Positions 1 to 5,354 of a stretch of DNA of 7,785 nt are shown here, piece after piece. Where the stretch lies: NCBI GenBank assembly GCA_943329105.2, contig CALQCP020000101.1, positions 1 through 7,785 of the forward strand, read 5' to 3'. The stretch comes from Chitinophaga pinensis (lineage in GTDB: Bacteria; Planctomycetota; Phycisphaerae; Phycisphaerales; SM1A02). The translations under genes and the position numbers were made by a program. Position 1 is the first letter of the stretch. Each line of letters starts with the position of its first letter. Under the pieces are notes generated by a model that was not told the DNA's origin, did not search any database, and saw only the letters and a list, made by a program, of their open reading frames with translations.

Positions 1-492
1 GGCTGGCAGCTTGAGCTGGCCAACGGTGAGCGTCTCGCCCATCTGTGAGAGATCGATCTTGATCTCTTCCGGAATGTCGCGCACCTTGCACGACACTTCG
101 ATCTGCGGCATGTCGTGGATGATGATGGCACCGGGCTTCTTGGCCGCATCAGGCGTACCAACGAAGGAGAGGTGCACCTTGACGGTGACGACCTCATCAA
201 GATTGACGCGCGCCAAGTCAATGTGAATGACGTTGTCGCCGAGATAGCCAAACTGCAGGTCCTTCACAAGAACCGTGTCAGTTGCGCCGTCTTCAAACTT
301 GAGCGCCAAGACGTGTGCGCCCTTCTTGAGGGCGTAAATGGTGGCGTGCTCGTTCAGGCTGATCGGCATCGGCGCGCTGCCGGCGACGAACAGGTTGGCA
401 GGCAGTTCGCCTGCTGCGCGAAGGCGCTGAGCGAATCGCGAGCCGAGTTTGTCGCGCTTCTTCGCGACCAGTACCGGAGTCTCCTTGGACAT
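1..492 (-). CDS. rplY: 50S ribosomal protein L25 (CTC/TL5 family), 3' end outside window
   Basis: Reading the minus strand from ATG at 492 gives 164 codons that stay open to the window edge, so the C-terminal end is missing. The family binds 5S rRNA in the large subunit, and the long CTC form adds a second beta domain. Visible are the N-terminal 5S-binding domain (about residues 5-95) with VAKKRDKLGSRFAQRLRAAG and VLVKDLQFGYLGDNVIHIDL (about 75-93). The second domain then begins, with VVTVKVHLSFVGTP (101-114), VSCKVRDIPEEIKIDLSQMG (133-152) and LTVGQLKLPA (155-164). The start is fixed by the strong ribosome binding site AAAGGAG. The gene follows prs on the same strand after 97 bp, matching the prs-ctc order known elsewhere. 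The family assignment is firm; only the full length is unknown. Confidence 0.95.
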   Translation of the reverse strand, partial: MSKETPVLVAKKRDKLGSRFAQRLRAAGELPANLFVAGSAPMPISLNEHATIYALKKGAHVLALKFEDGATDTVLVKDLQFGYLGDNVIHIDLARVNLDEVVTVKVHLSFVGTPDAAKKPGAIIIHDMPQIEVSCKVRDIPEEIKIDLSQMGETLTVGQLKLPA

Positions 493-500
493 TTTTAGTG

Positions 501-508
501 TCTCCTTT
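501..508 (-). promoter_or_regulatory. Ribosome binding site of rplY
   Basis: The minus strand reads AAAGGAGA, with about 9 nt between the AGGAG core and the ATG at 492. It is the clearest Shine-Dalgarno in the window and decides the rplY start. Most other starts here have a weak one or none, which suggests L25 is initiated especially efficiently. Confidence 0.8.
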
Positions 509-549
509 CGGGGATGGAGTGTGATGGTGGTGTCAGTAAACAGTGATGT

Positions 550-569
550 GCGCCCGAACGGCCGGGCGC
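550..569 (-). other. GC hairpin between prs and rplY
   Basis: A perfect 7-bp stem (550-556 with 563-569, GCGCCCG/CGGGCGC) encloses a 6-nt loop. It lies 20 bp past the prs stop and about 57 bp before the rplY start. The minus-strand sequence after it (ACATCACTGTTTACTG) has no U-tract, so it does not look like an intrinsic terminator. It could stabilise the upstream mRNA 3' end, be a processing site, or attenuate weakly. Confidence 0.4.
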
Positions 570-589
570 CTCTTGAAATCGGAAGTCTG

Positions 590-1573
590 TTAGCGCTTCA
601 CGCCAATTCCATCGCGGAACATGGCGCTGACGCTTTGATCATGGTGAATGCGGTGCACTGCTTCGCCCAGCAGTCGCGCCACGGAGCGGACCACCAGCTT
701 GTGCTCAAGTGAACTCAGGCGTTCGCCGCCTGGAATGGTGTCAGTGATGGTGATGCGTTCAATGACCGGAGTGTTGAGTCGGGTGAAGGCCTGGCCAACC
801 AGCACGGCGTGCGTGCAAGCGCATTCGCATGCGGTGGCGCCTTCGTCCATGACCACGCGCGCTGCTTCGGCAACAGTGCCGGCGGTGGAGATCATGTCGT
901 CAAACATCAGGACTCGTCGGCCCTTCACTTCGCCGATCAAATTCTTGACGCTGACCTTGGAGCCGCTTTGACGGCGCTTATCAATGATGGCCATGTCGTA
1001 GCCAAGCAGGTTGGCGAACATGTTTGCCACCTTGACATTGCCGACATCGGGGCTCACCACCACGCATTCGCCAAGTTGGTCGCGCAGGGCAAGGTAATGC
1101 TCAGCAAGCACCGGGGCGGCGGTGAGGTGGTCCACCGGAATGTCAAAGAACCCCTGAATCTGCGCAGCATGCAAATCCACGCACAAGACGCGGTCGCAGC
1201 CGGCGCCGGTGATCAGGTTGGCCACCAGTTTGGCAGTAATCGGCACGCGCCCTTCGTCCTTGCGATCTTGACGGGCGTAGCCAAAGTACGGAATGACCGC
1301 GGTAATTCGCCGAGCGCTGGCGCGGCGTAGGCAATCGATATAGACCAAGAGCTCCATCAAACTGTCATTGACTGGCGCTGATGTACTGGCAACCACATAG
1401 CAGTCGCGACCGCGAACGTCTTCGGCAAGCTTGACGAGCAGTTCACCGTCTGGGAACTGCACGGTCTCTGCTTGACCAAGCGGCAACTCAATGTGGTCAC
1501 ACATCTTCTGCGCAAGCTCGCGCCCGCTGCGTGATGCAAAGATCTTGAGATTGTCGCGATCCGTGGTGCTCAT
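590..1573 (-). CDS. prs: Ribose-phosphate diphosphokinase (PRPP synthetase)
   Basis: This 327-residue protein makes PRPP from ribose 5-phosphate and ATP in the cytosol, feeding purine, pyrimidine, histidine, tryptophan and NAD synthesis. Length is typical of bacterial class I enzymes. Visible motifs in order: FPDGE (40-44, ATP-binding region), YFGYARQDRK (96-105, catalytic flexible loop), DLHAAQIQGFF (133-143), IIDKRR (196-201), the ribose-5-phosphate loop DDMISTAGT (225-233), and the C-terminal RIHHDQSVSAMF (308-319). The common loop form is DDMIDTAGT, so an Asp is replaced by Ser, and the usual SPDHGG segment reads SPDVGN (174-179). I take both as lineage variants, because the rest is intact. 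The ATG overlaps the glmU stop in ATGA, with GGAG 7 nt upstream (1581-1584), so translation is probably coupled to glmU. Confidence 0.98.
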   Translation of the reverse strand: MSTTDRDNLKIFASRSGRELAQKMCDHIELPLGQAETVQFPDGELLVKLAEDVRGRDCYVVASTSAPVNDSLMELLVYIDCLRRASARRITAVIPYFGYARQDRKDEGRVPITAKLVANLITGAGCDRVLCVDLHAAQIQGFFDIPVDHLTAAPVLAEHYLALRDQLGECVVVSPDVGNVKVANMFANLLGYDMAIIDKRRQSGSKVSVKNLIGEVKGRRVLMFDDMISTAGTVAEAARVVMDEGATACECACTHAVLVGQAFTRLNTPVIERITITDTIPGGERLSSLEHKLVVRSVARLLGEAVHRIHHDQSVSAMFRDGIGVKR

Positions 1574-2364
1574 GCTCGGGCTCCGGTGCTAGTGGACGAA
1601 CGACTTTCAAGAATTTGGCTGACTTCAGCAAGTTGTTCGAGCGTGTTCACGCTGAGCACATCTTCAGCCGGTACGGCATCCACCACACTCACGCGCTTGC
1701 CGTCGCGGAGCAGCAACTCGAATACATCGGTGATGTAGTATTCGCCGCTGGCATTCTGATTGGTCACGCGCTTGAGCGCATCAAAGAGATCAGCCGTGCG
1801 GAAGCAGTAGTAGGAGGGGTTGATTTCGCAGATGGCGAGTTGCTCTGGTGAAGCATCCTTCTGCTCCACGATCCGGGCGAAATTCCCGTTGGAATCACGC
1901 TGAATACGGCCATATCCTTGGGGATCGGCAATCACGGCAGTGGCAAGCGTTGCACTTGCGCCGGTGTTGCGATGGGTGTCAAGCAGCACTTGCAAGGTGT
2001 GCGGGCGGATCAGTGGACCGTCGCCGCATAGGACGAGCGTCTCTTCGCCGAGCAAGCCCTTCTCAAAGAGCGGACGCGCCATGTCAACGGCGTGACCAGT
2101 GCCCAGTTGCGGCATCTGCATGACGAATTCAGTATTTGCTCGTCCAGCGAAATGCGCGCGCACAAGATCAGCACCATGACCGATCACCAACACCACTGGT
2201 GTGCATCCGACCGAACGTGCTGCATCAACAACGGCTTCCACCATCGGTCGGCCCGCCGCGTGGTGCATGACCTTCGGCAGATCACTCTTCATCCGCGTGC
2301 CCTTGCCGGCGGCAAGGACGATCACGCTGCGAGAGTAGGAGGCTGTGTGTGTATGGATGCTCAT
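1570..2364 (-). CDS. glmU: UDP-N-acetylglucosamine pyrophosphorylase, single-domain GlmU type
   Basis: This 264-residue nucleotidyltransferase would join UTP and GlcNAc-1-phosphate to UDP-GlcNAc, the precursor of peptidoglycan and LPS. Motifs: LAAGKGTRMKSDLPKV (17-32, nucleotide loop), QLGTGHA (86-92), CGDGPL (113-118, metal-binding Asp115; usually GDVPL), GYGRI (150-154), RIVEQKD (164-170), EINPSYY (180-186; often EINTG) and NASGEYYITD (204-213), then SVNT with Asn240. The protein ends straight after the pyrophosphorylase domain. The left-handed beta-helix acetyltransferase half of E. coli GlmU (about 456 residues in all) is absent, and prs starts at once, so no separated second half follows. 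I chose the ATG at 2364 because it begins ATGAGCA like prs and leaves a usual-length N-terminus; ATG at 2385 would add seven residues. Neither has a Shine-Dalgarno. Specificity for another sugar-1-phosphate is possible, but the gene neighbourhood favours GlmU. Confidence 0.9.
   Translation of the reverse strand: MSIHTHTASYSRSVIVLAAGKGTRMKSDLPKVMHHAAGRPMVEAVVDAARSVGCTPVVLVIGHGADLVRAHFAGRANTEFVMQMPQLGTGHAVDMARPLFEKGLLGEETLVLCGDGPLIRPHTLQVLLDTHRNTGASATLATAVIADPQGYGRIQRDSNGNFARIVEQKDASPEQLAICEINPSYYCFRTADLFDALKRVTNQNASGEYYITDVFELLLRDGKRVSVVDAVPAEDVLSVNTLEQLAEVSQILESRSSTSTGARA
1581..1584 (-). promoter_or_regulatory. Ribosome binding site of prs inside glmU
   Basis: GGAG on the minus strand lies 7 nt before the prs ATG, within the last codons of glmU. 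With the ATGA stop/start overlap at 1570-1573 it supports translational coupling of prs to glmU. Confidence 0.55.
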
Positions 2365-2402
2365 CGATTGGCATTTCAAGACCATCGATGAAGCTGAAGG
2401 AA

Positions 2403-2473
2403 CTGGCCCGCCAGGATTCGAACCTGGGCAAGCAGGATCAAAACCTGCTGTGCTACCGTTACACCACGGGCCA
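2403..2473 (-). tRNA. tRNA-Gln, anticodon UUG
   Basis: The 71-nt minus-strand sequence folds as a full cloverleaf. The acceptor stem is TGGCCCG/CGGGCCA with the U1-A72 pair typical of bacterial tRNA-Gln. A D arm follows (GTG...CAC). The anticodon stem GCAGG/CCTGC has loop TTTTGAT, giving anticodon TTG (decodes CAA, and CAG by wobble). The variable loop is 4 nt and the T arm is CCAGG-TTCGAAT-CCTGG. The discriminator is G, and the 3' CCA is not encoded and must be added. The glmU start lies only 17 or 38 nt downstream, so the two probably share a transcript. Confidence 0.97.
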
Positions 2474-2485
2474 TTAGCGTCATCA

Positions 2486-2515
2486 ATGATAGGTCGGGTT
2501 AGATGGTCGTATCAG
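2486..2515 (-). promoter_or_regulatory. Candidate sigma-70 promoter for tRNA-Gln and the glmU operon
   Basis: On the minus strand CTGATA (2515-2510, 4 of 6 to TTGACA) and TATCAT (2491-2486, 5 of 6 to TATAAT) are 18 bp apart. Initiation would fall near 2479, about 6 nt before the mature tRNA 5' end. This is the best-placed promoter-like sequence I see, judged by eye only. Confidence 0.5.
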
Positions 2516-2564
2516 GTGCGCGAGGCGCTTCTCCAGGGGTTCGTCAGTCCATACCCGTTTACGC

Positions 2565-2578
2565 GCTCATAAATGAGC
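2565..2578. repeat. Palindrome GCTCAT-AA-ATGAGC
   Basis: Six-base arms are separated by AA, a perfect dyad of operator-like size. It lies about 50 bp upstream of the candidate tRNA promoter and about 215 bp upstream of the dehydrogenase start. It could be a regulator binding site; no regulator gene is visible nearby. Confidence 0.4.
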
Positions 2579-2604
2579 ATCGCGCGGGGTGCCAAACAAT
2601 CTGG

Positions 2605-2630
2605 CGCGGACCGGGATCACCCTGGCCGCG
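2605..2630. repeat. Hairpin, CGCGG/CCGCG with inner CCGGG/CCC-GG
   Basis: Stem 2605-2609 with 2626-2630, then CC/GG and GGG/CCC around an ATCA loop, with single-base bulges at A2610 and T2623: 10 bp in all. No T-tract flanks it on either strand, so it is not a standard terminator. Confidence 0.4.
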
Positions 2631-2653
2631 GCACTCTCGAGGCTGGAGCAGGC

Positions 2654-2692
2654 GGTCATGCCGCAAATGCCTGCACCATGCGGCGCCTGACC
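2654..2692. repeat. Two-part hairpin with a competing alternative fold to 2700
   Basis: GGTCA (2654-2658) pairs with TGACC (2688-2692), and inside it GCCGCA (2660-2665) pairs with TGCGGC (2679-2684) around a 13-nt loop. A second stem, CTGAC (2687-2691) with GTCAG (2696-2700) and loop CCGT, uses the same bases as the outer stem, so the two exclude each other. It lies about 100 bp before the dehydrogenase start. Confidence 0.4.
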
Positions 2693-2791
2693 CGTGTCAG
2701 TCACCGACGGCCCATTGCTGAGAGACCGGAAAGTGTAGCGGATCCAACGATTTCTGTGCTCATGGCGCACGAATCTCTATCCTCTGTCCCC

Positions 2792-2838
2792 ATGAGCACC
2801 ACGAATCCCGTGTCCCCCAAGCCCTCCATGAGCACCAC
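2792..2838 (+). repeat. Direct repeat of the start-codon region, ATGAGCACCAC twice
   Basis: ATGAGCACCAC occurs at 2792-2802 and again at 2828-2838, 36 bp (12 codons) apart and in frame, giving MSTTN twice. The next bases are partly shared (13 of 15 identical overall). Either copy could serve as the initiation site. The prs gene starts with the same 11 bases. Confidence 0.6.
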
Positions 2839-4207
2839 CAACACCCTGGTTTCGCTCAACCCCGCCACTGGCGCGCCCGCAGGCACGGTTCAGATCACAC
2901 CGCCCGCTGATATCGGACACATCGTTGCCCGCGCTCGGGCGGCGCAGCCAGCGTGGGGGGCCTTGGGGTTGGAAGCCCGCGTGGCCCTGATTCGCGCCGC
3001 AGTTCCGGATCTCAAGGCCGCGGCGGACCGGATGGGCGAATTGGTAACGCTCGAAATGGGAAAGCCACTCGCCGAAGCCAAGGGCGAGGTGCACTACGCC
3101 GTTGACATCCTCGGTGAAGAGCTCGATGAGATGCTGCAAGCGCTGCGCACCCAGACGCTGACGGACGCACGCACCGTCACGGCACTTCATCATGATCCAT
3201 TTGGGGTCTGCGCAGCGATCACTCCGTGGAACTTTCCAATTCTCATGCCGCAGCAGTGTGTGATGCCGGCACTTGCAGCAGGTAACACCGTGGTCCTGAA
3301 GCCGAGTGAAGAGACCCCGCTCTGCGCGGCACTGTGGGCGGAGGTACTTGGTCGGCACTTACCGGCGGATGTTCTGCAGGTAGCGCAGGGCGCGGGCGAT
3401 GTTGGCCGTGCGCTTGTCCTGAGTGATGTTGATCTCATCGTGTTCACTGGCAGCCGCGCCACCGGGATTCGCATCATGCAGGATGCCGCCCTTGGCTTAA
3501 AGCGCGTGATTCTTGAACTGGGCGGCAAGGATCCGTTGGTAGTGCTTGCCGATGCTGATCTTGACGCAGCGGCTGCATTTGCCGTGCAAAACAGCTTTCG
3601 AAACGCTGGGCAGGTGTGCGTCAGCACGGAGCGTATTTATGTTCAACGCGCAGTCGCTGATGCATTTGTCGAACGCGTCGTTGCGGGCACGCGTGCATTA
3701 ATCCAGGGCGACGGAATGCGTGAAGGCACGATCATTGGCCCGATGGTCAATGCCAAGCAAAAGGAAAAAGTGGTTGCGCAAATCTCCAGCGCAGTACGTG
3801 CCGGCGCGCGCGTCTTGGCGGGCGGGCATGATGCGCCGGGCAACTTTATTCAGCCGACAGTTCTTGTTGACGTCGACCACACCATGGACATCATGCGTGA
3901 CGAAACATTTGGCCCGGTGGCATGCATCATGCGCTTCGATACCGATGCCGATGCAGTTCGGCTTTCCAATGATTCGCCCTATGGACTTGGCGCGGCGGTC
4001 TTCGGTGCCGCGGCGCACGCGGAATTAGTCGGTCGCCAATTGACCGCGGGCATGATTGGAATCAACAAGGGATGCGGCGGCGCACACGGAACACCGTGGG
4101 TGGGTGCGCGGAACTCTGGTTACGGATTCCACAGTGGCAAAGCAGGGCATCGACAGTTCGCACAGGTGCGCGCCGTCAGTCATCCGGCGCCGGTCACCGC
4201 GCCATGA
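2792..4207 (+). CDS. NAD(P)+-dependent aldehyde dehydrogenase (ALDH superfamily, succinate-semialdehyde-like)
   Basis: The family oxidises an aldehyde to a carboxylic acid with NAD(P)+ in the cytosol. Motifs in this 471-residue reading: NPATG (23-27), TPWNFP (144-149, Asn147 of the oxyanion hole), VLKPSE (168-173, cofactor Lys), FTGSRATG (218-225, cofactor loop), ELGGKDP (242-248, general base Glu242), NAGQVCVSTERIYV (271-284, nucleophile Cys276), ETFGPV (371-376) and NSGYG (441-445). All catalytic residues are present, so it should be active. The substrate cannot be read from the sequence; the closest family feel is succinate-semialdehyde or another broad-range dehydrogenase. The start is uncertain: ATG at 2762, 2792 and 2828 are all in frame and none has a Shine-Dalgarno. 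Conserved sequence begins only after 2828. The gene stands alone on its strand, and its last 14 bp overlap the convergent small gene. Confidence 0.93.
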   Translation: MSTTNPVSPKPSMSTTNTLVSLNPATGAPAGTVQITPPADIGHIVARARAAQPAWGALGLEARVALIRAAVPDLKAAADRMGELVTLEMGKPLAEAKGEVHYAVDILGEELDEMLQALRTQTLTDARTVTALHHDPFGVCAAITPWNFPILMPQQCVMPALAAGNTVVLKPSEETPLCAALWAEVLGRHLPADVLQVAQGAGDVGRALVLSDVDLIVFTGSRATGIRIMQDAALGLKRVILELGGKDPLVVLADADLDAAAAFAVQNSFRNAGQVCVSTERIYVQRAVADAFVERVVAGTRALIQGDGMREGTIIGPMVNAKQKEKVVAQISSAVRAGARVLAGGHDAPGNFIQPTVLVDVDHTMDIMRDETFGPVACIMRFDTDADAVRLSNDSPYGLGAAVFGAAAHAELVGRQLTAGMIGINKGCGGAHGTPWVGARNSGYGFHSGKAGHRQFAQVRAVSHPAPVTAP

Positions 4208-4457
4208 TTTCGTCTGCTTGACCCAGGATGAACCGGATTCGAACCATGGCTCCCGGCTCAAGTGGAACCTTCGCGGCATGTGCTGCAACGCGCAGGTTGG
4301 CGCGGGTTCCTTCGCCGCCGCCCTCTGCCTCAAGAACGATGCTGCAGTCGAAATACCGGTCGCCGTGGATGAGAACTTCGCGAGACTGGGTGATTTGCGC
4401 AGGATGGATACCAACAAAGGGGAGCATGGGAAGGGAGAATAGTCGCTTCGATGGCAC
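4194..4457 (-). CDS. Small hypothetical protein, convergent with the aldehyde dehydrogenase
   Basis: I do not recognise this 87-residue product. It opens at GTG 4457; an internal ATG at 4427 would give 77 residues and avoid overlapping the aat start at 4451. Neither start has a clear Shine-Dalgarno. The sequence looks like a real small folded protein: alternating hydrophobic stretches (REVLIHGDRYFDCSIVLEAE at about 26-45, ANLRVAAHAAKVPL, then AMVRIRFILGQADEIMAR at the C-terminus) suggest a mostly beta fold. There is no signal peptide or membrane helix. Codons are C-rich at third positions, like the neighbouring genes. The overlapping plus-strand frames give cysteine- and arginine-rich translations unlike proteins. 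It overlaps the dehydrogenase 3' end by 14 bp. An OB-like small barrel is conceivable, but that is a guess from strand pattern only. Confidence 0.55.
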   Translation of the reverse strand: MPSKRLFSLPMLPFVGIHPAQITQSREVLIHGDRYFDCSIVLEAEGGGEGTRANLRVAAHAAKVPLEPGAMVRIRFILGQADEIMAR

Positions 4458-5083
4458 GACCGATCACCCCTGAACTTGTTCTCACCGGATACATGCGCGG
4501 TGCGTTTCCGATGTGCGAGCCCGAATCCGGGCGCGTGGAGTGGTTCACGTGTGACCCACGCGCGCTCGTTCCGCTTGACGATCGATTCCGTGTGGCGCAA
4601 TCGCTGTCACGCGTGGTCCGTAGCGGACGATTCCAAGTGCGTGTTGACACGGCGTTCGAACAGGTGATGGCCAAGTGCGCGAGTGACCGCGGGCCGGACA
4701 ATCGCAACTGGATCGGTCCTGAAATTACCGAGGTTTATTGCGAACTGCACCGGCTTGGTTTCGCGCATTCCGTGGAAGCCTGGCGCGACGGCCAATTGGT
4801 TGGCGGGCTCTACGGGGTGGCGCTGAAGGGCGCGTTCTTTGGTGAGAGCATGTTTAGCGTGCGCGGCGTTGGCACCGATGCCAGCAAGGTGTGCTTGGTG
4901 CACTTGGTTGATCGCCTGCGTCGAGGTGGATTTCTGGTCTGCGATAGTCAGTACGCCAACGACCACATGGCCCGGTTTGGGGTGTATGAAGTCTCCGCCA
5001 AGGAATATCTATCGCTTCTTGAGGACGCGGTGGAGACAGATGCCCGTTGGGATGTGGAAGGCGATCCGTTACAGGGTCGCTGA
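4451..5083 (+). CDS. aat: Leucyl/phenylalanyl-tRNA-protein transferase
   Basis: This 210-residue enzyme moves Leu or Phe from aminoacyl-tRNA onto N-terminal Arg or Lys of proteins, marking them for ClpS/ClpAP in the bacterial N-degron pathway. Motifs in order: GYMRGAFPM (13-21), WFTCDPRALVPL (31-42; commonly WWSPDPR), VDTAFEQVM (65-73), RNWIGPEITEVYCELHRLGF (85-104), AHSVEAW (105-111), LVGGLYGVALKGAFFGESMF (116-135), DASKVCLVHLV (143-153) and CDSQ (164-167; often IDCQ). Length matches the family. ATG at 4451 is the only start that keeps the conserved N-terminus. An AGGGAG stretch lies about 13 nt upstream, too far for a standard ribosome binding site. The substitutions sit in otherwise well-kept blocks, so activity is expected. 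The upstream small gene is divergent and the gene ends in a convergent spacer, so it is probably transcribed alone. Confidence 0.95.
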   Translation: MARPITPELVLTGYMRGAFPMCEPESGRVEWFTCDPRALVPLDDRFRVAQSLSRVVRSGRFQVRVDTAFEQVMAKCASDRGPDNRNWIGPEITEVYCELHRLGFAHSVEAWRDGQLVGGLYGVALKGAFFGESMFSVRGVGTDASKVCLVHLVDRLRRGGFLVCDSQYANDHMARFGVYEVSAKEYLSLLEDAVETDARWDVEGDPLQGR

Positions 5084-5181
5084 AGTGCGCACTGCTGGAG
5101 TGGCAATATCACGTAGGGCGGAACTGCAAGCGATGACCGTCAACGCCGCAAGTCGGGTCCGTGCGTTGCTTCGTCCACCAA

Positions 5182-5193
5182 GAGTCATGACTC
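5182..5193. repeat. 12-bp perfect palindrome GAGTCATGACTC
   Basis: The uninterrupted palindrome is identical on both strands. It lies about 100 bp past the aat stop. Its size suits a dimeric regulator, but no promoter or regulated gene start is adjacent, so function is unclear. Confidence 0.4.
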
Positions 5194-5206
5194 GAGGAAC
5201 GAACGT

Positions 5207-5240
5207 CACTGCCGCCCGGCTGGGGGCCGATGGCTCAGTG
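5207..5240. repeat. GC-rich hairpin downstream of aat
   Basis: CACTG (5207-5211) pairs with CAGTG (5236-5240). Inside, CC/GG and GCCC/GGGC can pair around a short loop, with a few unpaired bases on the 3' side. No T-run follows on either strand. It may act as an imperfect transcript end. Confidence 0.35.
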
Positions 5241-5283
5241 GTGTTCATGCGAATCTGTGTCTTGGCTGCGAGCATGGTGAGTT

Positions 5284-5306
5284 CGGAAGGATAGCCCTGT
5301 CTTCCG
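5284..5306. repeat. Hairpin CGGAAG/CTTCCG
   Basis: A perfect 6-bp stem (5284-5289 with 5301-5306) encloses an 11-nt loop. It has no adjacent T-tract. It is the second stem after aat in the convergent spacer. Confidence 0.3.
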
Positions 5307-5354
5307 TACAGTCAATTGCTTCAGTTGCAACTTCTGTAGAGAGAAGGTGTTACG

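Larger units (their letters stand above)
2474..2791. other. 318-bp intergenic spacer, rich in inverted repeats
   Basis: This lies between the divergent tRNA-Gln and the aldehyde dehydrogenase gene. It holds the candidate tRNA promoter and three separate dyads (2565-2578, 2605-2630, 2654-2692). The dehydrogenase frame stays open upstream to 2573, and a minus-strand frame is open over 2567-2770. Neither translation looks like a folded or conserved protein, so I call it noncoding. I found no convincing promoter for the dehydrogenase gene. Confidence 0.5.

Noticed and set aside
2654..2694. Minus-strand stretch starting GGGTCAGG and ending ATGACC, resembling the SRP RNA (ffs) hairpin
   Set aside because: The GGUCA/UGACC closing pairs and a 5-bp apical stem exist, but the diagnostic GGAA loop and the AGCAGCC side of the conserved internal loop are missing.
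2714..2740. TTGCTG and TAGCGG as a promoter for the aldehyde dehydrogenase gene
   Set aside because: The spacer is only about 15 bp and the -10 match is poor.
2567..2770. 67-codon minus-strand frame
   Set aside because: It has no ribosome binding site and unprotein-like composition, and it covers the candidate upstream region of the tRNA operon.
2573..2791. Open frame extending the aldehyde dehydrogenase by 73 residues upstream
   Set aside because: The translation is Arg/Gly/Ala-rich without family similarity. It would make the protein 544 residues against roughly 450-490 for the family, and it contains the dyads.
4056..4442. 128-codon plus-strand frame overlapping the dehydrogenase end
   Set aside because: It is an out-of-frame shadow with many Cys, His and Arg; the minus-strand frame over the same DNA is much more protein-like.
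5069..5275. 68-codon minus-strand frame between aat and ychF
   Set aside because: It is rich in Arg, Thr and Ala with no recognisable core, overlaps the aat 3' end and has no ribosome binding site.
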